This document shows positions 9,670-17,683 of a stretch of DNA of 25,851 nucleotides, piece by piece. The notes beneath the pieces were generated by a model. It was not told where the DNA came from. It saw nothing but the letters and a program-made list of their open reading frames with translations, and searched no databases. Positions within the stretch are counted from its first letter, which is position 1, and each line of letters starts with the position of its first letter. The position numbers and the translations under genes are program-made. Origin of the DNA: Nemertoderma westbladi (taxonomy: Eukaryota; Xenacoelomorpha; Nemertodermatida; Nemertodermatidae); NCBI GenBank assembly GCA_032718475.1, contig JAUCBJ010002321.1, positions 1-25,851 of the forward strand. Direction: 5' to 3'.

Positions 9670-11176
9670 ATTCGAGTCGCATGTTCCAGTGTTCCAACTT
9701 CGATTCCAATGTTAAAATTTCAGATTTTAGATTTGTACATGTACTACTCAATGATTTTACTTCAAGTTGAAGGTTGGTTACTAAATCTAATAGCTGAAGG
9801 AAGCTGAAAGTATCTACGTTTCCTATGTTGACTCTCTTTTTAAAATTAGTTGTCAATGCTTTGCTTTCGTATGTCAGAGCAAATTCAGCCACATCCATAG
9901 CTAGTTCGTCCACGGATCGTCTTTTTAGAGTTTTTATGCTTAGCCCTGTTGTCTCTCCTACTATTTCTTGTAGAATGTCATTGAATAGAAGCTTCTGAAA
10001 CTGTGTGAGGCGATCCATTCCAAGTGGTGTTAGTGATCTTGCAAAAGTTTCTCTGGGATTATGGATTAAGTGTAATGATTTTACAACATTTATAAAATCT
10101 TCAGAGGATTTTACTAAATCAAAATCGTTCCATGTTGATTCAATAGTTGGCAGAACTCTAAGGTGTGAGCTTGTTGTCTTTAATATAGGTTCTGCTAAAT
10201 GGCACCTATTATTATTCTTGTTTACTTCATTCTGCTTATTTGAGGAAGTACCATTATTGCTCTCATAATCAAAGCATGACAAATTGTGAATTCCTTGACG
10301 ATTTGCAGGAAGGATATTTTTGATATCAGAGTGTGGGATAGTGGCAGATGAGACAATTTTAACATTTTCAACTGATTCTCTCAACCACTGCCGAATGTCA
10401 TGACTATTCTCATAGAAAGGTAGAATAGAGCTCTTGTTCTCAGCAATAGCCAGTCCATACATACAAATAAATATACCACAATCAAAGTTATTGTTCTGCC
10501 TTGGAAATGGATTATGAGTATTGATTGTTACCCATTCCGAAGATTCTGACCCTTTAGTGGTTGTAGCTTTTGATATTGTGTTTAACAAAGAGCATATTAA
10601 TTTTGCTGTCGGTATAATTATTGTATCTGTCATGGAACAATAAGTAAATACAGCTTTAGTGGATGTGTCCGCAATATGTAGTCGATAGTGGTTGTTATGT
10701 ATATCAGGGAAACAAATAATGTGGCTGGATGAGATACAGCAGTTGCTGGTAATATATCGTATTGCTGCAGAAATATCGAATGTAGATTGATGTAACTTTT
10801 TACAAAGTTCTATTGGTATGGTGACAATTTCTGGAAACTGCCTTTCAAGTATAACAAAAAAGCTATCTATTATGCTGTCAACTACATAAGTGGAAGTCTG
10901 GAGGGTTTTTAAGTCTTCTCTATCTGGAGGTATATATAGCCTATGTCCTTGCCTTCTAGGCTTTGTAATTGCTTTAACGATGTCTGCTGCATCACAGCCA
11001 GCTAGTTTATCTGGAAAGAAACTTATAATTTCTTCCATCTGTGAAAGAGTTGTATTCTTATCACTGAAACTTTTGGTAGTTTCGCCATGGTTGGTAAGTG
11101 TATTTGGAGAAGTGTTTGCATTTATGTTGGAAGATATGGGTGTGCAACTAGATAAATATATAGTTGGTGGTCCCAA
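9650..11176 (-). CDS. Ulp1/SENP-like (C48) cysteine peptidase with C-terminal coiled coil
   Basis: 508 residues counted from an in-frame TTG (reads LGPP). The frame continues upstream to a stop near 11237 with no ATG, so the true start must be across a frameshift. Peptidase signature: YVVDSIIDSFF (about 97-107, matching the substrate-groove region of Ulp1), HNNHYRLHIADT with candidate catalytic H163 and D170, Q227 exactly six residues before C233 in FDCGIFIC, the oxyanion Gln and nucleophile spacing of Ulp1. Such enzymes cleave SUMO or related modifiers or polyproteins. Residues about 465-500 form a Leu-rich heptad-like segment that may multimerise, as ORF1 coiled coils do. The downstream RRM-like ORF overlaps by 20 bases. 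I infer the peptidase is part of the retrotransposon and not a host gene, because it sits within the insert and is coupled to the RT-side ORF. Confidence 0.75.
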   Translation of the reverse strand: MGPPTIYLSSCTPISSNINANTSPNTLTNHGETTKSFSDKNTTLSQMEEIISFFPDKLAGCDAADIVKAITKPRRQGHRLYIPPDREDLKTLQTSTYVVDSIIDSFFVILERQFPEIVTIPIELCKKLHQSTFDISAAIRYITSNCCISSSHIICFPDIHNNHYRLHIADTSTKAVFTYCSMTDTIIIPTAKLICSLLNTISKATTTKGSESSEWVTINTHNPFPRQNNNFDCGIFICMYGLAIAENKSSILPFYENSHDIRQWLRESVENVKIVSSATIPHSDIKNILPANRQGIHNLSCFDYESNNGTSSNKQNEVNKNNNRCHLAEPILKTTSSHLRVLPTIESTWNDFDLVKSSEDFINVVKSLHLIHNPRETFARSLTPLGMDRLTQFQKLLFNDILQEIVGETTGLSIKTLKRRSVDELAMDVAEFALTYESKALTTNFKKRVNIGNVDTFSFLQLLDLVTNLQLEVKSLSSTCTNLKSEILTLESKLEHWNMRLEYVNKMQ

Positions 11177-11226
11177 TGCAGCTTTATTAGCCGGTTCTTC
11201 ACTATGGGGCTTTTCGATATGAGAAT

Positions 11227-11466
11227 CTAACCATAATTATATTGTTTGGAAGTGGGCCTATCCTGGTTTATAATATGTCCGTTGCTATTGGCAGTAGCAT
11301 CACTTTGAAGCCAGTTGAGCAGAGTTCCTTGTATCATGTTTATGTTTGTGGCCTTGGGTTTATGATTGTTAATGTGGTGTTCATTTGCCTCATTGCAGCT
11401 AGATATCCTTTTTATCCAAACACCATCATCACTGAGATCCTCAACAATTACCCGCTCAGCATTCAT
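11227..11466 (-). CDS. Hypothetical ORF upstream of the peptidase, likely same gene across a frameshift
   Basis: 79-residue minus-strand frame starting MNAERVIVEDLSDDGVWIKR. The frame stays open upstream of this ATG to about 11575 (reading RVYKRLKCWFRWGDK), so the ATG may be internal. It stops 50 bases before the counted start of the peptidase, and the peptidase frame is open through that gap, so one indel would join them. No domain is recognised; acidic then Asn-rich composition. A competing frame at 11684-11493 (APKEYISDLNVGLDGEIR) overlaps it and cannot be excluded as the real one. Confidence 0.4.
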   Translation of the reverse strand: MNAERVIVEDLSDDGVWIKRISSCNEANEHHINNHKPKATNINMIQGTLLNWLQSDATANSNGHIINQDRPTSKQYNYG

Positions 11467-11717
11467 TTTGTTAATACCTCTTTGCTCATCAACTATCTTA
11501 TCTCCCCATCTAAACCAACATTTAAGTCGCTTATATACTCTTTTGGAGCTGAGTGGGTGTCGATGTCTCGTTGAAAGGAAGGCTGGAAGACTGGGCTGTC
11601 AACATTAAGTTTAGTGATGGATGAGTGTGAGTGTACGTCAGGGATAGTCTTGTTACGGTTTTGAGGTGTACGTGTACTGTACATGTGTGTGTGTTAGAAC
11701 TATTGCATATTGAAAAG

Positions 11718-11993
11718 TCACCAACTAACCCATTGTTTTTCTCTGTTTTGTGAGTTTTGATAGTTGGAAGTTGATCCACTTTCTGAGTTTCCTCGGGTTG
11801 GGTCATAGGCTGTATGGATGCCCGGGCCTACCCAACCCGGGGTCACTGGGGGAGTGGATGGCTGTACTGTGCAGATCCCCTCAGCAGGGAGGTTCAGGAT
11901 CGTAATCGACTCAGAGTGAGGGGAATGTTCCGAATCCTCCATCTGTTGACTCCGATTCTTGGTCGGCTCATTACAATTATCCCAGAGCCACAC
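11718..11993 (-). CDS. Pro/Ser/Thr-rich hypothetical segment following the SAP-repeat ORF
   Basis: 91-residue frame overlapping the last 100 bases of the SAP-repeat ORF in another frame. Its first residues WDNCNEPTKNRS resemble a degenerate copy of the repeat unit (WDDNNAGSTAIRS), so this frame probably continues the repeat protein after an indel, while the other frame's last 35 residues (SRPRIGVNRWRI) are out of frame. The rest is rich in Pro, Ser, Thr and Asn (STPPVTPGWVGPG) and likely disordered. No function is assigned. Confidence 0.45.
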   Translation of the reverse strand: MWLWDNCNEPTKNRSQQMEDSEHSPHSESITILNLPAEGICTVQPSTPPVTPGWVGPGIHTAYDPTRGNSESGSTSNYQNSQNREKQWVSW

Positions 11994-14245
11994 AACCTCG
12001 ACAGGATGGAGTTACAGAGGATGGAGATACAGTTCGGAGTTGACCCGGCATTGTTATCATTTAGGATTCCTGCAATCCCGCTACAGTTTGTAGTCGACCT
12101 GGCGTTGTTATCATCCCGGATTCCCGCAAACTCGCTGCAGATCGCAGTCGACCCGGCGTTGTTATCATCCCGGATTCCCGCAAACTCGCTGCAGATCGCA
12201 GTCGACCCGGCGTTGTTATCATCCCAGATTCCCGCAAACTCACTACGGATCGCAGTCGACCCGGCGTTGTTATCATCCCGGATTCCCGCAAACTCGCTGC
12301 AGATCGCAGTCGACCCGGCGTTGTTATCGTCTCGGATTCCCGCAAACTCGCTGCAGATCGCAGTCGACCCGGCGTTGTTATCGTCTCGGATTCCCGCAAA
12401 CTCGCTACGGATCGCAGTCGACCCGGCGTTGTTAGCATCCCGGATTCCCGTAAACTCGCTACGGATCGCAGTCGACCCGGTGTTGTTATCGTCTCGGATT
12501 CCCGCAAACTCGCTACGGATTGCAGTCGACCCGGCGTTGTTATCATCCCGGATTCCCGCAAACTCGCTGCAGATCGCAGTCGACCCGGTGTTGTTATCGT
12601 CTCGGATTCCCGCAAACTCGCTACGGATCGCAGTTGACCCGGCGTTGTTATCATCCCGGATTCCCGTAAACTCGCTACGGATCGCAGTCGACCCGGTGTT
12701 GTTATCGTCTCGGATTCCCGCAAACTCGCTACGGATCGCAGTCGACCCGGCGTTGTTATCATCCCGGATTCCCGCAAACTCGCTGCAGATTGCAGTCGAC
12801 CCGGCGTTGTTATCGTCTCGGATTCCCGCAAACTCGCTATGGATCGCAGTTGACTCGGCGTTGTTATCATCCCGGATTCCCGTAAACTCGCTGCAGATCG
12901 CAGTCGACCCGGCGTTGTTATCATCCCGGATTCCCGCAAACTCGCTGCAGATCGCAGTCGACCCGGCGTTGTTATCGTCTCGGATTCCCGCAAACTCGCT
13001 ACGGATCGCAGTCGACCCGGCGTTGTTATCATCCCGGATTCCTGTAAAGTCGCTACGGATCGCAGTCGACCCGGCGTTGTTATCATCCCGGATTCCCGCA
13101 AACTCGCTACAGATCGCAGTCGACCCGGCATTGTTTTCATCCCGGATTCCCGCAAACTCGCTACGGATCGCAGTCGACCCGGCGTTGTTATCATCTCGGA
13201 TTCCCGCAAACTCGCTACGGATCGCAGTCGACCCGGCGTTGTTATCATCCCGGATTCCCGCAAACTCGCTGCAGATCTCAGTCGACCCGGCGTTGTTATC
13301 GTCTCGGATTCCCGCAAACTCGCTACGGATCGCAGTCGACCCGGCGTTGTTATCATCCCGGATTCCCGCAAACTCGCTACGGATCGCAGTCGACCCGGCG
13401 TTGTTATCATCCCGGATTCCCGTAAACTCGCTACGGATTGCAGTCGACCTGGCGTTGTTATCATCCCGGATTCCCGCAAACTCGCTACGGATCGCAGTCG
13501 ACCCGGCGTTGTTATCATCCCGGATTCCCGCAAACTCGCTACGGATCGCAGTCGACCCGGTGTAGTTATCGTCTCGGATTCCCGCAAACTCGCTACGGAT
13601 CGCAGTCGACCCGGCGTTGTTATCATCCCGGATTCCCGTAAACTCGCTACGGATCGCAGTTGACCCGGCGTTGTTATCATCCCGGATTCCCGTAAACTCG
13701 CTACGGATCGCAGTTGACCAGGCGTTGTTATCATCCCGGATTCCCGTAAACTTGTTACGGATCGCAGTCGACCCGGTGTTGTTATCATCCCAGATTCCCG
13801 CAAACTCGCTACGGATCGCAGTCGACCCGGCGTTGTTATCATCCCGGATTCCCGCAAACTCGCTACGGATCGCAGTCGACCCGGCGTTGTTATCATCCCG
13901 GATTCCCGTAAACTCGCTACGGATAGCAGTCGACCCGGCATTGTTATCATCCCGGATTCCCGCAAACTTGCTACGGATCGCAGTCGACCCGGCGGTGTTA
14001 TCATCCCGGATTCCCACAAACTCGCTACGGTTTGTAATCGACCCGGTGTTGTTATCATCCCAGATTCCTGCAGCTCCGCGGTTTATAACATGGTCATTGT
14101 CAAAAATGTCAGGATACCCTAGTCCTTTGTTTACGAGGCGCTCAGCTCGGAGAAGGAGTTCATGACGACTTCCCATTGTGGGTGCATCGCATTTGGAGAG
14201 GAACTTTTTAAGTCGCACTGTAGTCATTTTTCGGACTTTCTCCAT
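11894..14245 (-). CDS. SAP-domain protein with about 38 tandem 18-residue repeats
   Basis: 783-residue minus-strand ORF. Residues about 8-40 (VRLKKFLSKCDAPTMGSRHE, then LLLRAERLV) fit the SAP helix-turn-helix that binds AT-rich DNA or RNA. From about residue 59 to 742 there are about 38 copies of an 18-residue unit, consensus AGIRDDNNAGSTAIRSEF, acidic and Asn-rich, with few variable positions (A/T at 1, R/C at 15). The last 35 residues are probably out of frame. Upstream, the same frame is open to a TGA at 14293-14291, and beyond it runs to an ATG at 14323-14321, so the ancestral N-terminus may have been longer, including HCCEDH. It lies at the 5' end of the minus-strand insert, ahead of the Ulp1-like and RT frames. 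Two other frames across the array are also open, because 54 is a multiple of three and the unit lacks stops in them; I favour this frame for its SAP domain and shared orientation. Confidence 0.6.
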   Translation of the reverse strand: MEKVRKMTTVRLKKFLSKCDAPTMGSRHELLLRAERLVNKGLGYPDIFDNDHVINRGAAGIWDDNNTGSITNRSEFVGIRDDNTAGSTAIRSKFAGIRDDNNAGSTAIRSEFTGIRDDNNAGSTAIRSEFAGIRDDNNAGSTAIRSEFAGIWDDNNTGSTAIRNKFTGIRDDNNAWSTAIRSEFTGIRDDNNAGSTAIRSEFTGIRDDNNAGSTAIRSEFAGIRDDNYTGSTAIRSEFAGIRDDNNAGSTAIRSEFAGIRDDNNARSTAIRSEFTGIRDDNNAGSTAIRSEFAGIRDDNNAGSTAIRSEFAGIRDDNNAGSTEICSEFAGIRDDNNAGSTAIRSEFAGIRDDNNAGSTAIRSEFAGIRDENNAGSTAICSEFAGIRDDNNAGSTAIRSDFTGIRDDNNAGSTAIRSEFAGIRDDNNAGSTAICSEFAGIRDDNNAGSTAICSEFTGIRDDNNAESTAIHSEFAGIRDDNNAGSTAICSEFAGIRDDNNAGSTAIRSEFAGIRDDNNTGSTAIRSEFTGIRDDNNAGSTAIRSEFAGIRDDNNTGSTAICSEFAGIRDDNNAGSTAIRSEFAGIRDDNNTGSTAIRSEFTGIRDANNAGSTAIRSEFAGIRDDNNAGSTAICSEFAGIRDDNNAGSTAICSEFAGIRDDNNAGSTAIRSEFAGIWDDNNAGSTAICSEFAGIRDDNNAGSTAICSEFAGIRDDNNARSTTNCSGIAGILNDNNAGSTPNCISILCNSILSRLCGSGIIVMSRPRIGVNRWRIRNIPLTLSRLRS
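12024..14075. repeat. 54-bp minisatellite, about 38 units
   Basis: Tandem units of 54 bp, GC-richer than the surroundings; most contain GTCGACCCGG and GATTCCCG. Most variation is limited to a few sites: ATCATCCCGG or ATCGTCTCGG, CTACGG or CTGCAG, CCCGCAAAC or CCCGTAAAC, CGACCCGGC or CGACCCGGT. Units stay in phase with no length change through the array; edge units (near 12024-12110 and 13990-14075) are the most diverged, as expected for arrays homogenised from within. Confidence 0.95.
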
Positions 14246-14474
14246 TATCTTTAGATGATCCTCGCAGCAGTGAAAACCCTCTTCCTTAGTTCACGTATTC
14301 AGGTGTTTTCCAAGTCCGACCATTTAATAAAATATATAACAATTCATAAAAGTTATATTTAAGCAAGTACAGCAGTACAGCACAGTACAGCAGTAACTCA
14401 GATATATATATATGATACAATTCATTGCGTGCTATAGCGTCATTATGTCTGATTAATTAGGTCAAAGCTATAAT
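14246..14474 (-). other. Leader region of the insert
   Basis: About 230 bases between the SAP ORF start and resumption of LINE A. It holds the possible upstream ATG (14323-14321), the in-frame TGA (14293-14291), a short TA run (about 14401-14413) and a direct repeat CAAAGCTATA (14463-14472 and 14479-14488) at the junction. No clear promoter was identified. Confidence 0.35.
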
Positions 14475-15760
14475 GCTGCAAAGCTATACAATAGGATTCT
14501 ATTAATTCGCATCAGGGATCCCATTGAGAGACTGCTCCGTGGAGATCAGAATGGGTTCCATAAAGGTCGTGGGACCATGGAGCCCATTTTGGCACTTAGA
14601 AGGATAATTGAAGAATTATCAAAAAAGAAAGACAGGCATCTGGCTGTTATCTTTGTTGACTTCTTCAAGGCCTTTGATTCAGTCTCTCGCTCACGTATGT
14701 TCAGCATACTTTCATGATATGGGATTCCTGATGAAATTATTGCAGCAATCAGATCAGTATACGATGGTTCGACAACATTTGTGTCTACTGTTGACGGTGA
14801 CACAGAACCATTGGAAGTGTTATGGGGCGTCCTCCAAGGAGACACACTTGCACCATTCTTGTTCATTATTGTGGTTGACTATGTTCTACGCATGTCCTTA
14901 GATCATCATAATGATGATGGGGTGATGATAACTCCACCTACTGGTTCCAGAAGTCGTGGAAATCCTGCCAAGTACCTAACTGATCTAGACTTTGCTGATG
15001 ACTTAGGAGTACTCTCAGAATCATTAGAGGGATCCCAACGGCTCCTCAGCTCATTAGAACATGCTGCTTCTAGTGTTGGTCTTTTTATTAACTCCAGAAA
15101 GGCCAAAATTTTGACAGTTAACTTTGAAAGTCCACAGCAAGTCTCTGATCGGATGAGCATAAGCTCAAAGGATGGTATGCTTGAGCATGTGGATGACTTC
15201 TGTTACCTGGGATCATGGATCCGGAAGTCAGGTGAGGACCTTCGAATACGTAAGGGAAAGGCATGGGCAGCCTTGAATAGGCTTTCCAGGATTTCGAAGT
15301 CACCGAGAATTAATCGGAAACTTAAGGTCCGATTATTTAGAGCAGCAGTAGTTCCAGTACTCCTCTACGGGAGTCCATGCTGGGCTCTAACTGCTGAGGA
15401 CACCAAATCTCTGGATAGCACATTCACAAGAATGCTACGCCGGGTCCATTGTGTCAAGTACAATGCACATATCTCCAACCAGACACTATATAACATTGGA
15501 GGTGTTTCATTGGTTCCCCCAAGCTTGACACTAGAACAAAATCGCCTCCACTTTGCAGGACATTGCTTTCGCCGTGAGGACCAGCCAGTGCATAATCTTG
15601 TACTTTGGCAGCCTCATGGAGTGAATAAGCATGCTGGACAGCCCATGACTTTTTGAGACGCATCTTAAAGGACACTGGCCTTGAAGATGCGGATGATCTA
15701 GCAAATGTCATGGGTGATAGGGAGTTGTAGTGGTGCAATTTTGTTGACAAGCCGGCACAG
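14475..15760 (+). pseudogene. LINE A, 3' half: reverse transcriptase palm to C-terminus
   Basis: One frame from 14475 to 15656 with a single internal TGA at 14715-14717. Seen in order: AAKLYNRILL, QNGFHKGRGT, motif A IFVDFFKAFDSVS, motif B GVLQGDTLAPFLF, the catalytic FADD (around 14991-15002), then the thumb and connection (CYLGSWIRKSGED, LYGSPCWALT, MLRRVHCVKY) and the C-terminal Zn-like region (RLHFAGHCFRRED). After a frameshift near 15650 the last residues (LKDTGLEDADDLANVMGDRE) continue to about 15760. No 5' part of ORF2 lies directly upstream; it is found at 5298-6380 on the same strand. Confidence 0.88.
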
Positions 15761-15799
15761 CATTCTTAAAAATGCAGCTGCAATGCAGCATGCCGATCC

Positions 15800-15817
15800 T
15801 AGTAGTAGTAGTAGTAG
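15800..15817 (+). repeat. (TAG)6 microsatellite at the LINE A 3' end
   Basis: Six TAG units about 40-60 bases after the end of the LINE A coding remnant. Short 3-4 base repeats terminate many RTE-like LINEs, so this may mark the element's 3' end. Confidence 0.6.
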
Positions 15818-16273
15818 ATCATCAATTTGGGAAATCACTCAATTTTCGACCGATATATTTGTCTGCAAATGGACCTGGTTGAATCTGTGTATCAGAAGGC
15901 CTACATGTTTCATAGTAATTCAAATCATATAAGCAATGCTCATCATCATACCAAATTTCAAGTAAATTCATCAACATGATCCAGAGTTATGGCACTTTTA
16001 GTCTTCAGAGTCCGATTATGGTATACCCTTCCCTTAATAATATATAATATTTTTATTATAATTTTACTGTGGAAGATCACCCATGGTGGTGACAGGCATT
16101 TATTGGCTTAAAAAGCCCAAAAGATTCTCCCATTCATTATTATAATTTAAATTATTGTAATTTTTAAAGGGCAGTTTACAAACCACAGGGAATTACACAT
16201 TATTTCGATCATCTCTCCAACAAGGTCTCCTTTACTACATTATAAATCAATTCTGGATGGGATTCTATAACTA
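15818..16273. other. Non-coding spacer
   Basis: AT-rich, no gene or recognised repeat. Confidence 0.5.
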
Positions 16274-16422
16274 ATTACATCATTGTGTGCAAAGTAGCAC
16301 TTTGCAGCGTTATGACCCGAGTTTATTTATGTACCGAGCGAGCGCAGCGAGGGAGGTTTACATAAATAAACAAGGGTATTTAACGCTATAAATTGACCTT
16401 TGCACACAATGATGTATGTAAT
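16274..16422. mobile_element. Palindromic MITE-like element
   Basis: The left end ATTACATCATTGTGTGCAAAG and the right end, read on the minus strand as ATTACATACATCATTGTGTG then CAAAG, are near-identical. Inner blocks AGCGTTA and GTTTATTTATGTA are also inverted around a GAGCGAGCGCAGCGAG centre. Total about 150 bp with no coding capacity, typical of a hairpin-forming miniature inverted-repeat element. Confidence 0.75.
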
Positions 16423-16744
16423 TTTGTTACATTACAGTATGTCAACTTATCAGGTTTCGGTATGTGAAGAAAGGATTTTATGGATGCTCATTTAAACATT
16501 TTAATCATGTAGGTACTATTTCGAATATAAATGAAAATTATTAACAGACACACAGTTTATTGGAAGTTATCTCCTGCATGGATGTGATAAATCGGTTGTG
16601 TACAAAACACAGACCCAAGAACTCAGACCCCCAGGTACAAAACACAGACCCCCAATCACAATCTGCGACCCAACTCATTTTCCTTAGTAGAAACTTCCCC
16701 AGTAGAAATCCATTACAACATACTCTAACTAAACCCTAATTCAG

Positions 16745-16950
16745 CACCTAATGACGACTTTCCTACTAAACTCCTAATGATGGCCGTTCACCTCAGCTCT
16801 CTGATCAACTTATCTATATCCCTGGGTTTTTTTCCCGACTCGCTAAAAAATACCAAAGTAATTCCTTCTTTTAAAGGTGGAGACCCAGTAGATCCTAACA
16901 ACTATAGACCTATTTCCTTATCACCTGTTCTCTCTAAAATCTTCGAGCCA
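16745..16950 (+). pseudogene. Fragment of a third LINE type (RT N-terminal region)
   Basis: The open frame from about 16745 reads LINLSISLGFFPDSLKNTKV then IPSFKGGDPVDPNNYRPISL and SPVLSKIFE, the classical RT fingers signature of Jockey/CR1-group LINEs (FP..LK.AKVIP.FK.GD...NYRPIS). It ends abruptly near 16950, and the following residues are unrelated. It differs from LINEs A and C (YRGIS) and the insert's RT. Truncated at both ends. Confidence 0.85.
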
Positions 16951-17229
16951 TGTGGTCGGCCATGTGATATAGTGTTCTGTCACTTTGAAAGATGGATGTA
17001 TCTACATCCATCGATTCCCTCTACTAACATACCATCGAACAAACTTATTAAGAAGTTGTACTGCGCAAGGTGGGACTGCATATTTATGCGATTTCCATAC
17101 ATCAGCGATCAGTTATCACTCCTGCAGGTATGTGAAGAACTGCATCCCCGATTGGCTGCTTCACATGTCTTTTTACTTAAGAACGAATTCGATATTGACA
17201 TTCCAATTCCAACCTATGGCAGGGATGGC

Positions 17230-17530
17230 ATAACGAAACGAAACGAAAGACATTTCAATTTCGTTTCGTTTTCTATAATTTAGATTCGTTTCGTTTTCAC
17301 CAATATGATCAAATATTCGTTTCGTTTGGTTTTTTATCAATCTTTGAAATTTTCGTTTCGTATCAAACATCATAAATTCGTTTTCTATTTTTCAAAATTT
17401 TTTGATTTTATCACATACAACGAAAATTTAACAAAACGAAACACTTACTATTTCGTTTCGTTATTTTCATGTATTTTTATTTCGCTTCGTTTAACATTTT
17501 TTCGTTACGTTATTTTTTCGTTTCGTTATT
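17230..17530. repeat. Degenerate TTTCG/CGAAA low-complexity tract
   Basis: Many copies of TTTCGTTTCG and its complement AACGAAACGA, spaced irregularly in T-rich DNA. It starts with the AACGAAA orientation (about 17231-17251) and switches to TTTCGTT, so the first part can fold back. Confidence 0.75.
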
Positions 17531-17683
17531 ACCAAATTAGGATAGGGTCCAGCCTATGACCCCGTAGGAATTTTATATATGACTCGGCTACCCTACATAG
17601 ATGTTTAGTGCAGACTTAGGACATTAAAAAAAAATTGGGTAGACTTCAGCAAATCGTTGTGCTCGTTTTTAGGGGGCCTTAAA

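Larger units (their letters stand above)
6381..14474 (-). mobile_element. Large insertion splitting LINE A; candidate SAP-Ulp1 non-LTR retrotransposon
   Basis: LINE A stops after FRGISLISI at about 6380 and resumes with AAKLYNRILL at 14475, the directly following residues in this RT family, so everything between is inferred to be insertion. All plausible coding frames in it are on the minus strand: SAP-repeat protein (14245-11894), linker ORFs, Ulp1-like peptidase plus coiled coil (11176-9650), RRM-like ORF (9669-8734) and a reverse transcriptase ending at 6648, followed by an AT-rich 3' tail. No terminal inverted repeats or LTRs are seen, which fits a non-LTR element inserted in minus orientation. 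No convincing target-site duplication is visible. It could also be two nested insertions (a SAP-repeat element plus a LINE). Confidence 0.6.

Noticed and set aside
11814-13565. 583-residue plus-strand ORF across the 54-bp array (LLSSRIPANSLRIAVDPA repeats)
   Set aside because: Shadow of the minisatellite: with a 54-bp unit any stop-free frame stays open. It has no recognisable domain outside the repeats, and the minus-strand frame has a SAP domain.
12061-14058. 665-residue minus-strand ORF (ESGMITTPGRLRSVASL repeats)
   Set aside because: Second stop-free frame of the same array. It begins and ends within the repeats and has no flanking protein.
6381-14474. DNA transposon or LTR element as the insert
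   Set aside because: No terminal inverted repeats, no long direct repeats, no transposase or integrase. The direct repeat CAAAGCTATA at the right junction has no partner at the left end.
17000-17283. Continuation of the 16777-17283 ORF as a host protein
   Set aside because: RT similarity stops near residue 58; the rest is unrelated and runs into the TTTCG tract.
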